Shown here in pieces: positions 16,320 through 24,033 of a stretch of 32,604 nt of DNA. Position 1 is the stretch's first letter; each line of letters begins with the position of its first letter. The DNA is from VGMD01 sp964552055 (GTDB lineage: Bacteria > Chlamydiota > Chlamydiia > Chlamydiales > 2-12-FULL-49-11). The stretch spans positions 1-32,604 of the forward strand of contig CAZKFL010000023.1 in NCBI GenBank assembly GCA_964552055.1, given 5' to 3'. The translations under genes and the position numbers were made by a program. The notes under the pieces were generated by a model. That model was given only the letters and a program-made list of their open reading frames with translations. It did no database searches and had not been told where the DNA came from.

Positions 16320-18491
16320 ATGACTCAAAAAACAGCTGCCTTACGTGATGAAGTATCGTTATTAATCAGTGGTTCTCATCCAAATCCGCATAGGTTTTTG
16401 GGATTACATGATGGTGAGATGGGTGAAAAAGTTATTCGGATTTGGGCCCCTCGGAAAAATGATCTTTCTTTTGAGTATTTAGGTGAAATTGTTCCTCTGA
16501 CTCTTTCGGATCCAATGGGGCTTTTTACGTACCATGTTCCAAACTCTATCGAAAAAACTGATTACCGTGTATTTCATCTTGATGGAGCTCTTGCATATGA
16601 TCCTTATGCATTTATCCCGACAGTTTCTTTTGTCGACGCTCATTTGCTTCACAAGGGGGTTCATTATGGTATCTATGACATTCTTGGAGCTCATCCAATT
16701 GATCATGAGGGTGTTAATGGTGTTAAATTTGCTGTGTGGGCGCCACATGCAAAGTCTGTAGCATTAATTGGGGATTGCAATCATTGGAAAGAGCACACGA
16801 GTCCGATGCGTCAGATTGGTGAAAGTGGTATCTGGGAGCTTTTTATTCCAGGTGATCGGAAGGGGATGCTTTATAAGTTTGCCATTCGAACGGCCTATGG
16901 AAATGTATTTTTTAAGACGGATCCCTATGCGAATCAATTTCAATTCAGACCGAATAATGCAGCTGTTGTAACCAGTACGGATCAATTTTGCTTTAGAGAT
17001 CATGAATGGATGCAAAAAAGAATTCGAACTTCTGCTCTTGATGGACCTATGAATATTTATGAAGTCCATTTAGGTTCTTGGATGAAAAAAGGGGATCAAT
17101 TTTTAAATTATAGGGAACTTGCAGGCGAGCTTGTCCCTTATATGAAAGAGATGGGATATACGCATGTGGAGCTTTTGCCAATAATGGAGCATCCGCTTGA
17201 TGAATCATGGGGCTATCAGACAACAGGTTACTTTGCCCCAACAAGTAGATTTGGCGCTCTTGAAGATTTTCAGTACTTTGTGAATCACTTGCATATGCAT
17301 CACTTGGGAGTCATTTTAGATTGGTCTCCTGCCCATTTTCCAGATGATGAGTTTGCCCTTTCTTATTTTGACGGTACGCACCTTTATGAAAAGGATCATC
17401 CTGTAATGGGAAGACATCCTGAGTGGAACACGAGAATATTTAATTACGGTCGCAAGGAAGTGACGAATTTTTTAATCGCAAGCGCTCTATTTTGGTTTGA
17501 TAAAATGCATGTTGATGGCCTTAGAGTGGATGCCGTACAGTCATTACTTTACTTGGATTATGGTCGTCATGATGGGTATTGGATGCCGAATGCGCTTGGC
17601 GGGAAAGAAAATTTAGAGGCAATTGAATTTCTTAAGCATTTGAATTCAATTGTGCATCAAAAATTCCCAGGCGTACTGATGATTGCTGAAGATGCATCTT
17701 TATATACAGGCGTTACAAAGCCTCTTGAGTGGGGTGGTCTTGGATTTGACATGAAATGGGGTATCGGTTGGATGAATGATACGCTTAAATTTATGAAAAC
17801 CGATCCGATATTTCGAAAGCATCACCACCATGAGTTGACAAAGAGTTTTACTTATGGTTTTAGTGAAAGATTTTTGCTTCCCATTTCTCATGATGAGGTG
17901 GTTCATGGAAAAGGGTCATTTTTTGAAAAAATGCCGCTTGATGAGTGGAATAAATTTTGTCAAATGAGGCTTTACTATAGTGCAGCCCTATCTCATCCCG
18001 GTAAGAACTTATTTTTTATGGGGTATGAACTAGCAGAGTGGCGGGAATGGAATTGTAAGGGTAGTCTTGATTGGAACTTGCTTCTTCATCCTGAGCGGAG
18101 AAAATGGAAACGGTTTGTTAGAGAGATGAACCACTTTTATTTATCACATCCAGCTCTTTGGCAAATTGATTTTGACCACAAAGGATTTGCTTGGATTGAC
18201 TACAAAGATTATAATCACTCTGTCATTAGTTATATTAGGCAGGGGATCTCTTCAAGACTTGTTTGCGTTCATAACTATACGCAGGCGTGGTTTGATGAGT
18301 ATATCATTTACCTCCACAATGTGAAGTCGGTTTACGAAGTTTTAAATAGCGACGATGAACGTTATGGGGGATCGGGTAGAGTGAATACGGAAATTCACAT
18401 TCTCGAAGATAAAAGCGGATTTTGTATTAAAATGCCCGCCCTAGCCACAATGTTTTTTGAGGTGGTGTTTGAAGGTGAGGACAAAGGATGA
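16320..18491 (+). CDS. glgB: 1,4-alpha-glucan branching enzyme
   Basis: 723 residues from the ATG at 16320, normal length. It cuts an alpha-1,4 glucan chain and re-attaches it by an alpha-1,6 bond in glycogen. Domains: N-terminal beta region with HPNPHRFLGLHDG, a CBM48 domain near 125-225, then the GH13 barrel. Catalytic residues sit where E. coli GlgB has them: D404 in DGLRVDAV, E457 in MIAEDAS, and H524/D525 in ISHDEVVHG. A GTG at 16308 would add four residues and is less likely. There is no ribosome site, and a hairpin lies just before the start. The 3' end overlaps ligA by 17 bases. No other glycogen gene is in the window. Confidence 0.97.
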   Translation: MTQKTAALRDEVSLLISGSHPNPHRFLGLHDGEMGEKVIRIWAPRKNDLSFEYLGEIVPLTLSDPMGLFTYHVPNSIEKTDYRVFHLDGALAYDPYAFIPTVSFVDAHLLHKGVHYGIYDILGAHPIDHEGVNGVKFAVWAPHAKSVALIGDCNHWKEHTSPMRQIGESGIWELFIPGDRKGMLYKFAIRTAYGNVFFKTDPYANQFQFRPNNAAVVTSTDQFCFRDHEWMQKRIRTSALDGPMNIYEVHLGSWMKKGDQFLNYRELAGELVPYMKEMGYTHVELLPIMEHPLDESWGYQTTGYFAPTSRFGALEDFQYFVNHLHMHHLGVILDWSPAHFPDDEFALSYFDGTHLYEKDHPVMGRHPEWNTRIFNYGRKEVTNFLIASALFWFDKMHVDGLRVDAVQSLLYLDYGRHDGYWMPNALGGKENLEAIEFLKHLNSIVHQKFPGVLMIAEDASLYTGVTKPLEWGGLGFDMKWGIGWMNDTLKFMKTDPIFRKHHHHELTKSFTYGFSERFLLPISHDEVVHGKGSFFEKMPLDEWNKFCQMRLYYSAALSHPGKNLFFMGYELAEWREWNCKGSLDWNLLLHPERRKWKRFVREMNHFYLSHPALWQIDFDHKGFAWIDYKDYNHSVISYIRQGISSRLVCVHNYTQAWFDEYIIYLHNVKSVYEVLNSDDERYGGSGRVNTEIHILEDKSGFCIKMPALATMFFEVVFEGEDKG

Positions 18492-20457
18492 GTATAATCG
18501 CTTAGTAGAAGAGGCAAAAAGTCATGATGTGCTTTATTACAAGGAAGCTAAGCCTCTTGTTAGTGATTATGAATATGATAGGCTTATCAAGTCTATTGAA
18601 GGTATAGAAAGGGACCATCCTGAATGGATCCATTCTGATTCACCTACACAAAAAGTTTCTAGTGATATTCAGACGGGATTTAAGCAAGTTACTCATAGTA
18701 GGCCCATGCTTTCTCTCATGAATACCTATTCAGAAGATGAACTTACCGATTTTGTGAAGCGAATGGAGAAAATTCTAGGTGAGAGTGATTTTGCATTTAC
18801 AACGGAATTGAAAATTGATGGGATTGCCGCATCAATTCGGTATGAAAAGGGAAAGTTTGTTCAGGCGGTCACAAGAGGCGATGGTAAGAAGGGAGATGAT
18901 GTCACAGAGAATGTCAGAACAATAAAAGCTCTTCCGCATGAACTAAAAGGAGATCACATCCCTGATGTGTTAGAGCTCCGAGGTGAAGTGTTTATGCCGC
19001 TCGAAGTATTTCGTAAGCTAAATGATGAGAAATTGGATGCCGGAGAGGATGTTTATGCAAACCCGCGAAATGCTGCAGCAGGCTCCTTAAAATTGCTAGA
19101 CGCACGGGAGACTCAAGAAAGAGATCTCACAATTTTGATTTATGATGTGGTTGATGGGGATTTGGAGAGGCAATCAGAAGTTGCCAGTTATTTGAAAAAG
19201 TTTGGTCTTCCGGTTTTCACAAAAGAGCAGAGCAGAGTTTGTAAAAATGTGTCCGAAATATTAAATTTTGCGCATGATATTGAGGTAAAACGGCGCTCAT
19301 TTCCGTTTGAGATTGACGGCATAGTTATTAAATTAGACGATCTAGAAAAACGCGAAGAAATTGGATATACGGGAAAAAGTCCTAGGTGGGCAGTTGCCTA
19401 TAAATTTGCTCCCGAGCAGGCAATTACAAAGGTTGAAGATATTACCGTACAAGTGGGTAGAACAGGAGTGCTTACACCGGTTGCTGAGCTAACACCTGTA
19501 AAATTAGCGGGCAGCACGATTGCAAGAGCTACCTTGCACAATCAGGATGAAGTTGATCGGAAAGACATTCGCATTGGTGATACGGTAATTATAGAAAAAG
19601 GTGGCGATGTGATTCCAAAAGTTGTCTCTGTAGATCTGACTAAGCGGAGTTCTGATGCTAAAAAGTGGCTCATGCCTAAAGAGTGCCCCAGCTGTGGCAG
19701 TAAAACTGTTCATATAGAAGGTGAGGTTGCTGTTCGCTGTACTAGCCATGCATGCGGCGCTAAAAATCTGAAAAAAATTGTTTTCTTTGCGGCAAAAGAT
19801 GCTATGGATATTGATCATCTCGGGGAAAAAGTGATTGAAAAACTCGTTAATGCTGGTTTTGTCAAAACGATCTCAGATATATATAAATTAACAGATGTGC
19901 AACTAGCTAGCATAGATGGATTTAAGGAAAAAACCGTCAAAAATATAGTTGCAAGCATTGAGAAGTCGAAAGATACAACCTTAGCAAGATTTATTTTCGC
20001 TCTAGGGATTAAACATATTGGCGAAATTGCTGCCGAAACCATTGCGGAAACAGCAAGCGATATAGAAACCTTTTTGCAATTAACTGAAGAAAAGCTTTTA
20101 GAAATTGACGGAATAGGAACTGTTGTTGCTCAGTCTGTCATTGAGTTTCTTGAAAACAAAGACAATATTGACGAGATAAAAGAGCTTCTAAGACTCGGAG
20201 TTACTCCAAAAGGGCGCATAAAAATTGATCACCCTTTTGCGGGCAAAACTTTTGTATTAACAGGAACGTTAGTAAAGTATGGAAGGTCAGAGGCTGCAGA
20301 GCTTATCAAGGAGCGAGGCGGTAAAGTTTCTAATTCTGTTGGCCCTGGTACGGATTACCTAGTAGCAGGTGGAGATGCCGGCTCAAAGCTTGCTAAGGCA
20401 GGGAAGCTAGGTATTATTATTTTAGATGAAGCGAAGTTTATAGAATTGTGCCAATAA
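18475..20457 (+). CDS. ligA: NAD-dependent DNA ligase
   Basis: 660 residues from a GTG at 18475, close to the usual 670. It seals nicks using NAD. Seen in order: Ia domain with YYKEAKPLVSDYEYDRL, the adenylated lysine K113 in ELKIDG (E. coli K115), the OB domain with VQVGRTGVLTPVAEL, a four-cysteine zinc finger (CPSC ... CTSHAC), helix-hairpin-helix repeats and a C-terminal BRCT domain (GKTFVLTGTL onwards). The GTG is chosen because GAGGTG lies nine bases before it; a TTG at 18457 is the alternative. It starts inside glgB and ends overlapping the miaB 3' end by 20 bases, so both neighbours are packed against it. Confidence 0.97.
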   Translation: MRTKDEYNRLVEEAKSHDVLYYKEAKPLVSDYEYDRLIKSIEGIERDHPEWIHSDSPTQKVSSDIQTGFKQVTHSRPMLSLMNTYSEDELTDFVKRMEKILGESDFAFTTELKIDGIAASIRYEKGKFVQAVTRGDGKKGDDVTENVRTIKALPHELKGDHIPDVLELRGEVFMPLEVFRKLNDEKLDAGEDVYANPRNAAAGSLKLLDARETQERDLTILIYDVVDGDLERQSEVASYLKKFGLPVFTKEQSRVCKNVSEILNFAHDIEVKRRSFPFEIDGIVIKLDDLEKREEIGYTGKSPRWAVAYKFAPEQAITKVEDITVQVGRTGVLTPVAELTPVKLAGSTIARATLHNQDEVDRKDIRIGDTVIIEKGGDVIPKVVSVDLTKRSSDAKKWLMPKECPSCGSKTVHIEGEVAVRCTSHACGAKNLKKIVFFAAKDAMDIDHLGEKVIEKLVNAGFVKTISDIYKLTDVQLASIDGFKEKTVKNIVASIEKSKDTTLARFIFALGIKHIGEIAAETIAETASDIETFLQLTEEKLLEIDGIGTVVAQSVIEFLENKDNIDEIKELLRLGVTPKGRIKIDHPFAGKTFVLTGTLVKYGRSEAAELIKERGGKVSNSVGPGTDYLVAGGDAGSKLAKAGKLGIIILDEAKFIELCQ

Positions 20458-21751
20458 GAGTTTGGTGGTTAAAGCTATGTGGGGTAACCATAACAAGTGA
20501 TCCAATTAAAGAGTCAGGGCCTTCGGTGATTACCTTTTTCCAACATCTCGTGCGGCCTTTTAGCTGGCCTGTTTTGCTTCTTTTTTCAATAAGTACTTCT
20601 ACAGGAGTGCCAAGCATGCCCGCTCTTTCAGTGGCGGCTTGCTCATTATGAAGATTGAAAAGTCGCTGATGACGTTCTTCCTTAACTGATTCCGGGACGT
20701 CATCTTTCCATCGCATAGCGGGCGTTCCTTGTCTAGCGCTAAACGAATATATAAAAGCAACTGAGTAAGGGATTTGCTTAAACACTTCAAAAGTTTCTTC
20801 AAAGTCTTCGTCTGTTTCTGTTGGGAAACCAACTATGATGTCAGTTCCGAGGGAGGCGTTTGGGACAATTTCTTTGAGGAGCGCTACTTTTTCAAAGTAT
20901 TCTTCCTTTGTATAAATGCGATGCATTTTCTTTAAAATACGATTCGAGCCTGCTTGGATAGGGAAATGAACGAATTCGCAAACGGATGGAAGATCGCGAA
21001 TTGCAAACATTAAATCTTTTGTAATATCGACTGGGTGACTTGTGAGAAAGCGAATTCTTTCGATCCCATCTATTTTATCAAGCTTGTAAAGAAGGTCGTG
21101 GAAAAGAACATTAGATTCCCTGTTATCTTTTCCGTAACTGTTAACGTTTTGTCCAAGCAAAGTAATTTCTTTATATCCCTTGTCGGCAAGCATTCGGACT
21201 TCAGTAAGGATGTCGTCATGAGGTCTTGAAACTTCTTTACCCCTTGTATAGGGGACTACGCAATAAGTGCAAAATTTATCACATCCCCGAATGATTGAGA
21301 CGTGAGCTTTAATATTGTCATCCCTTTTTGCAGCAAGATAGTCTAAGTTTTCTTCAAAGGCGCTATCAGTTCTAAGGGTCTGCTTTTCGGTATGAATCAC
21401 ATCATTGAGCACTTCATTTAAATCAGCTATATTATTAGTTCCAAGGACAAAATTGACATGAGGGACTTTTTTAAAGATTGCCTCTTTCTTTGCAACCGCC
21501 ATGCAGCCAGTGACTCCAATAATTGGCCTTTTCCCCTTAGCTCTTCCTAAAAGTCCAAGTTTTCCCATAACCTTTCTTTCAGCAAGATCCCGAATGGAAC
21601 AGGTGTTATAGATCAAAAGATCGGCTAAATCTTCTTCATGGACGCGTGTAAGCCCTCTTTGAATCAGCTGACCGACCATAATTTCTGAGTCGAGCTCGTT
21701 CATTTGGCAACCATAAGTGCGGAGAAAAAATGTTTTTGGTTCCTCTAGCAT
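20438..21751 (-). CDS. miaB: tRNA-2-methylthio-N6-dimethylallyladenosine synthase MiaB
   Basis: 437 residues, usual length. This radical-SAM enzyme adds the methylthio group to i6A37 of tRNAs that read UNN codons. The N-terminal domain carries cluster cysteines in TYGCQMNELDSE, YNTCSIRDLAE and GVTGCMA. The radical SAM motif is RGCDKFCTYCVVPYTRG (CxxxCxxC). The C-terminal TRAM-like region starts near the GTPVEVLIEKRSKTGQLKGRT stretch. Start at the ATG giving MLEEPKTFFLRTYG; the sequence just before it is pyrimidine-rich without a ribosome site. Its 3' end overlaps ligA, convergent. Upstream lies the long palindrome and then rplM, divergent. Confidence 0.96.
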   Translation of the reverse strand: MLEEPKTFFLRTYGCQMNELDSEIMVGQLIQRGLTRVHEEDLADLLIYNTCSIRDLAERKVMGKLGLLGRAKGKRPIIGVTGCMAVAKKEAIFKKVPHVNFVLGTNNIADLNEVLNDVIHTEKQTLRTDSAFEENLDYLAAKRDDNIKAHVSIIRGCDKFCTYCVVPYTRGKEVSRPHDDILTEVRMLADKGYKEITLLGQNVNSYGKDNRESNVLFHDLLYKLDKIDGIERIRFLTSHPVDITKDLMFAIRDLPSVCEFVHFPIQAGSNRILKKMHRIYTKEEYFEKVALLKEIVPNASLGTDIIVGFPTETDEDFEETFEVFKQIPYSVAFIYSFSARQGTPAMRWKDDVPESVKEERHQRLFNLHNEQAATERAGMLGTPVEVLIEKRSKTGQLKGRTRCWKKVITEGPDSLIGSLVMVTPHSFNHQTLIGTIL

Positions 21752-21803
21752 AGGAGAAGCATTCTATCAAAATCCTTTAAATTAAGAAAAGAAATAAAGA
21801 GAA

Positions 21804-21934
21804 ATTCACCGCAGAGCCGCAGAGGGCGCAGAGGTCGCAGAGAGTAAAAAAACAAAGAAGGAGAGAAGAAGATATTGTTTTTTTCTATTTGCTCTCTCTG
21901 AGATCTCCGCGTTCTCTGCGACTCTGCGGTGAAT
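21804..21934. repeat. Long imperfect palindrome made of two inverted ATTCAC-(CGCARAG)4 repeats
   Basis: The left arm (21804-21844) and the reverse complement of the right arm (21894-21934) match at 35 of 41 bases. Each arm begins ATTCAC and holds four CGCAGAG-like units spaced eight to nine bases. The interior continues the symmetry with AAAAAAACAA facing TTGTTTTTTT. It could fold into a long hairpin in DNA or RNA. It lies between the divergent miaB and rplM and has no coding content. Similar periodic CGCAGAG repeats are known from many bacterial genomes, so it is probably a mobile or recombinogenic repeat. Confidence 0.85.
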
Positions 21935-21973
21935 CTTTTTTTTAGGGAAATTTTTGGGTTTCGAAATTAGTGC

Positions 21974-22003
21974 TTGGCAAATATGGGGTAAGTCGTGTAT
22001 TCT
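21974..22003 (+). promoter_or_regulatory. Promoter candidate for rplM-rpsI
   Basis: TTGGCA (21974-21979) and TATTCT (21998-22003) are separated by 18 bases. A start near 22010 would give a leader of about 28 bases before the rplM ATG at 22038. Confidence 0.55.
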
Positions 22004-22037
22004 CTATCTCAATTTTTAAATGTTGAAAGGTGTAGAA

Positions 22038-22487
22038 ATGTCATTGCAAGGTAAGCAGCCAACGAAATTTTTTAAAACGAACCGCCAAGAAATGAATTGG
22101 TATGTTTTCGATGCCAAAGGCAAGACTTTAGGTAGACTTGCGTCTGAGATCGTAAAGGTTCTCAAGGGAAAGCATAAGCCAACTTACACTCCTAATATGG
22201 ACTGTGGTGATGGTGTTATTGTTGTTAACGCAAAACAAGTTAAGATTTCAGGTTCAAAAGAGGCTCAAAAAGTTTATCACAGATACTCTGGATATCCTGG
22301 TGGACTTAAAGAAATTCCCTACCGTATGATGAAAGATAGACATCCGGAAAGAATTGTTGAGCTTGCTGTAAAAGGTATGATGCCAACTAGAACGCCGCTT
22401 GGACGCCAAATGCTTAAAAAACTTCGCGTTTATGCAGATGATAAACATGAAATGATTGCACAACAACCAATCGCAGCAGGAAATTAA
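22038..22487 (+). CDS. rplM: Large-subunit ribosomal protein L13
   Basis: 149 residues. L13 is an early-assembly protein of the 50S subunit. Family stretches are WYVFDAKGKTLGRLASEI near the N terminus, GDGVIVVNAKQVKISGSK, YHRYSGYPGGLKE, and AVKGMMPTRTPLGRQMLKKLRVY. The ATG at 22038 is chosen because AAGGTG lies seven bases upstream; an in-frame ATG at 22020 would add six residues with no ribosome site. rpsI follows after 10 bases in the universal L13-S9 order. Confidence 0.97.
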   Translation: MSLQGKQPTKFFKTNRQEMNWYVFDAKGKTLGRLASEIVKVLKGKHKPTYTPNMDCGDGVIVVNAKQVKISGSKEAQKVYHRYSGYPGGLKEIPYRMMKDRHPERIVELAVKGMMPTRTPLGRQMLKKLRVYADDKHEMIAQQPIAAGN

Positions 22488-22497
22488 GGGGTAGATG

Positions 22498-22893
22498 ATG
22501 AAAAAAAGTGTAAATATTGCTCTAGCAACTGGAAGAAGAAAGACTGCTGTAGCTCGAATCTATATGAGAAAAGGTGCTGGCAAAATTACTGTAAATGGTA
22601 AAGATGCAGAAAGCTACTTCCCTTTAGATCTTCAAAGACAACTGATCAAAGCGCCGCTTGTTGCTTGCAATATAGAAGGTGTTGATCTTATCATTAATGT
22701 TAGGGGTGGTGGTTTAGAAGGGCAAGCAGTTGCTGTTCGTCACGCACTTTCAAGAGCTTTAGTAAAAGCTGATGAAGATAGACGTCCTGTTCTTAAAGAG
22801 AAAGGTTTCCTAACACGTGACCCAAGAAAGAGAGAGCGTAAGAAGTACGGTCAGCCTGGCGCACGTAAACGCTTCCAATTCTGTAAACGATAG
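22498..22893 (+). CDS. rpsI: Small-subunit ribosomal protein S9
   Basis: 131 residues. Family marks: ATGRRKTAVARIYMRKGAG at the N terminus, INVRGGGLEGQAVAVRHALSRAL in the middle, and the basic tail GFLTRDPRKRERKKYGQPGARKRFQFCKR. The last part reaches the P site of the ribosome and ends in the usual Lys-Arg. Two ATG codons stand in tandem (22495 and 22498); the second is better spaced from AAGGGG. A strong terminator follows, so rplM-rpsI form a two-gene operon. Confidence 0.97.
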   Translation: MKKSVNIALATGRRKTAVARIYMRKGAGKITVNGKDAESYFPLDLQRQLIKAPLVACNIEGVDLIINVRGGGLEGQAVAVRHALSRALVKADEDRRPVLKEKGFLTRDPRKRERKKYGQPGARKRFQFCKR

Positions 22894-22929
22894 AAATATC
22901 ATATCTGAAAAGAGATTGAATTTACAAAG

Positions 22930-22969
22930 AGAAGACAATTTTTTAAAAAAAATTGTCTTCTCTTTTTTT
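22930..22969 (+). terminator. Strong intrinsic terminator of rplM-rpsI
   Basis: A perfect fifteen-base stem (22930-22944 with 22947-22961) is followed by a run of seven T at 22963-22969. It lies 36 bases after the rpsI stop and borders the end of the convergent gene at 22968. Confidence 0.92.
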
Positions 22970-23954
22970 ATACTCTTGAAAAACCTGGAAGTAAAGGGTA
23001 TATGCTTGGATCAAAAAGATCTAGGAAGGCGTTGACTTTTTCTTTGGGTCTTCTTCTATGTGCTTGTGCGGAGTGCTTAAGTCCAATTTCTGTTGCAGCT
23101 AAGCCAAATATTTTAGCCAAATCCTGTCTAAGCTGAAGTGATTCCTCTTCGGTAAGTATATGATTATCAACCGGATGTGAATATATTTCGCATCCTGTGG
23201 AACCTATTCTTGGACGCTTTTTTAATAGAGCTCTCATGCATGCAGCAGCGCCAATGATATACCCTGAAGTACCGCCGTCGGTAAGAGTATTGGTTATGTA
23301 AATGTATTTTGGGCTAAATCGTTGATTGTCAGGAATATCTTCGCGGGTGATTGGATCCAATAAATACTCATGTTCAATAGGATTACCGATTATGCCTGGT
23401 AAAGAGCGTCGAAAGGGCTCTATTTTTAATTGGATATTTTTGCCTGTAGGAACTGCTTCCATTAAGGTTGCTGTAGCCCCCAATGTTATGAATGGAACAA
23501 GTAATATCCATAATCCACTTAGAGTAAGAGGCCCCTTTAGGTAATCCAGAAGCTGTGCGGGTCTTGTATATATTATTCTCCCATATTCTATAACATCAGT
23601 AAAGTTGTTCCCGGAGGCAACTTTTAGGCAGGCGTCTTTATAAGTGGTGATGACGTAGCGGGCAAGGCGAAATCCAGAGAAGAAGGATAATCCGACTATA
23701 ATAATAATCGCGGCTAGTCTTACCCATGCTTTAATATCGCCATTTTGTAAGCTTTCCTTAAAAGTTTTTAGAATGGGTTTGATTTTATACGATGCTATCA
23801 AATTATCTGAGCGTCCGGTCAAATTAAAAGCAACCATTGCTGTTCGTATGGTCCTCTCGTCAGCATCTGAAAAACTTTCAGGAAGGGGTAAATTAAGGCT
23901 AGCTTCTGAAAAAGTTGCGGGGGTAAAAAAATCTTGAACGCTTGCAATTATCAT
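22968..23954 (-). CDS. Hypothetical two-segment membrane protein with possible U-box-like C-terminal domain
   Basis: 328 residues. Hydrophobic segments lie at about 78-94 and 146-164, separated by a soluble stretch of about 50 residues; there is no signal peptide. After them, residues 193-283 read IEHEYLLDPITREDIPD, then a conserved-looking CMRALLKKRPRIGSTGCEIYSHPV and a closing helix TEEESLQLRQDLAKIF. The order DPIT-x-E, basic helix, Pro/His-Pro turn, helix is reminiscent of U-box folds used by bacterial ubiquitin-ligase effectors. This similarity is by eye and weak. A basic patch (HRRRPKEK) follows. TTAGG precedes the ATG. It could be an inclusion-membrane effector; no family recognised. 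Confidence 0.55.
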   Translation of the reverse strand: MIIASVQDFFTPATFSEASLNLPLPESFSDADERTIRTAMVAFNLTGRSDNLIASYKIKPILKTFKESLQNGDIKAWVRLAAIIIIVGLSFFSGFRLARYVITTYKDACLKVASGNNFTDVIEYGRIIYTRPAQLLDYLKGPLTLSGLWILLVPFITLGATATLMEAVPTGKNIQLKIEPFRRSLPGIIGNPIEHEYLLDPITREDIPDNQRFSPKYIYITNTLTDGGTSGYIIGAAACMRALLKKRPRIGSTGCEIYSHPVDNHILTEEESLQLRQDLAKIFGLAATEIGLKHSAQAHRRRPKEKVNAFLDLFDPSIYPLLPGFSRV

Positions 23955-24033
23955 ATTTAACCTAAAAATTTATGGAATCTTTAAAAAATTAACATAAAAA
24001 TCGAATAATTGCAATGAGAGATTTTCTAATCTT

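Noticed and set aside
16764..17069. Antisense frame of 101 codons inside glgB
   Set aside because: It is opposite to well conserved glgB codons and shows no start signals; similar shadows occur within ligA, miaB and the peptidase gene.
21804..21844. CRISPR or tRNA-like structure in the periodic CGCAGAG repeats
   Set aside because: Seven-base units with one- or two-base gaps, no unique spacers, no cas genes; the structure is a palindrome of simple repeats.
22020..22037. Upstream ATG of rplM
   Set aside because: It lacks a ribosome site, while AAGGTG is well placed for the ATG at 22038; the extra residues are not part of L13.
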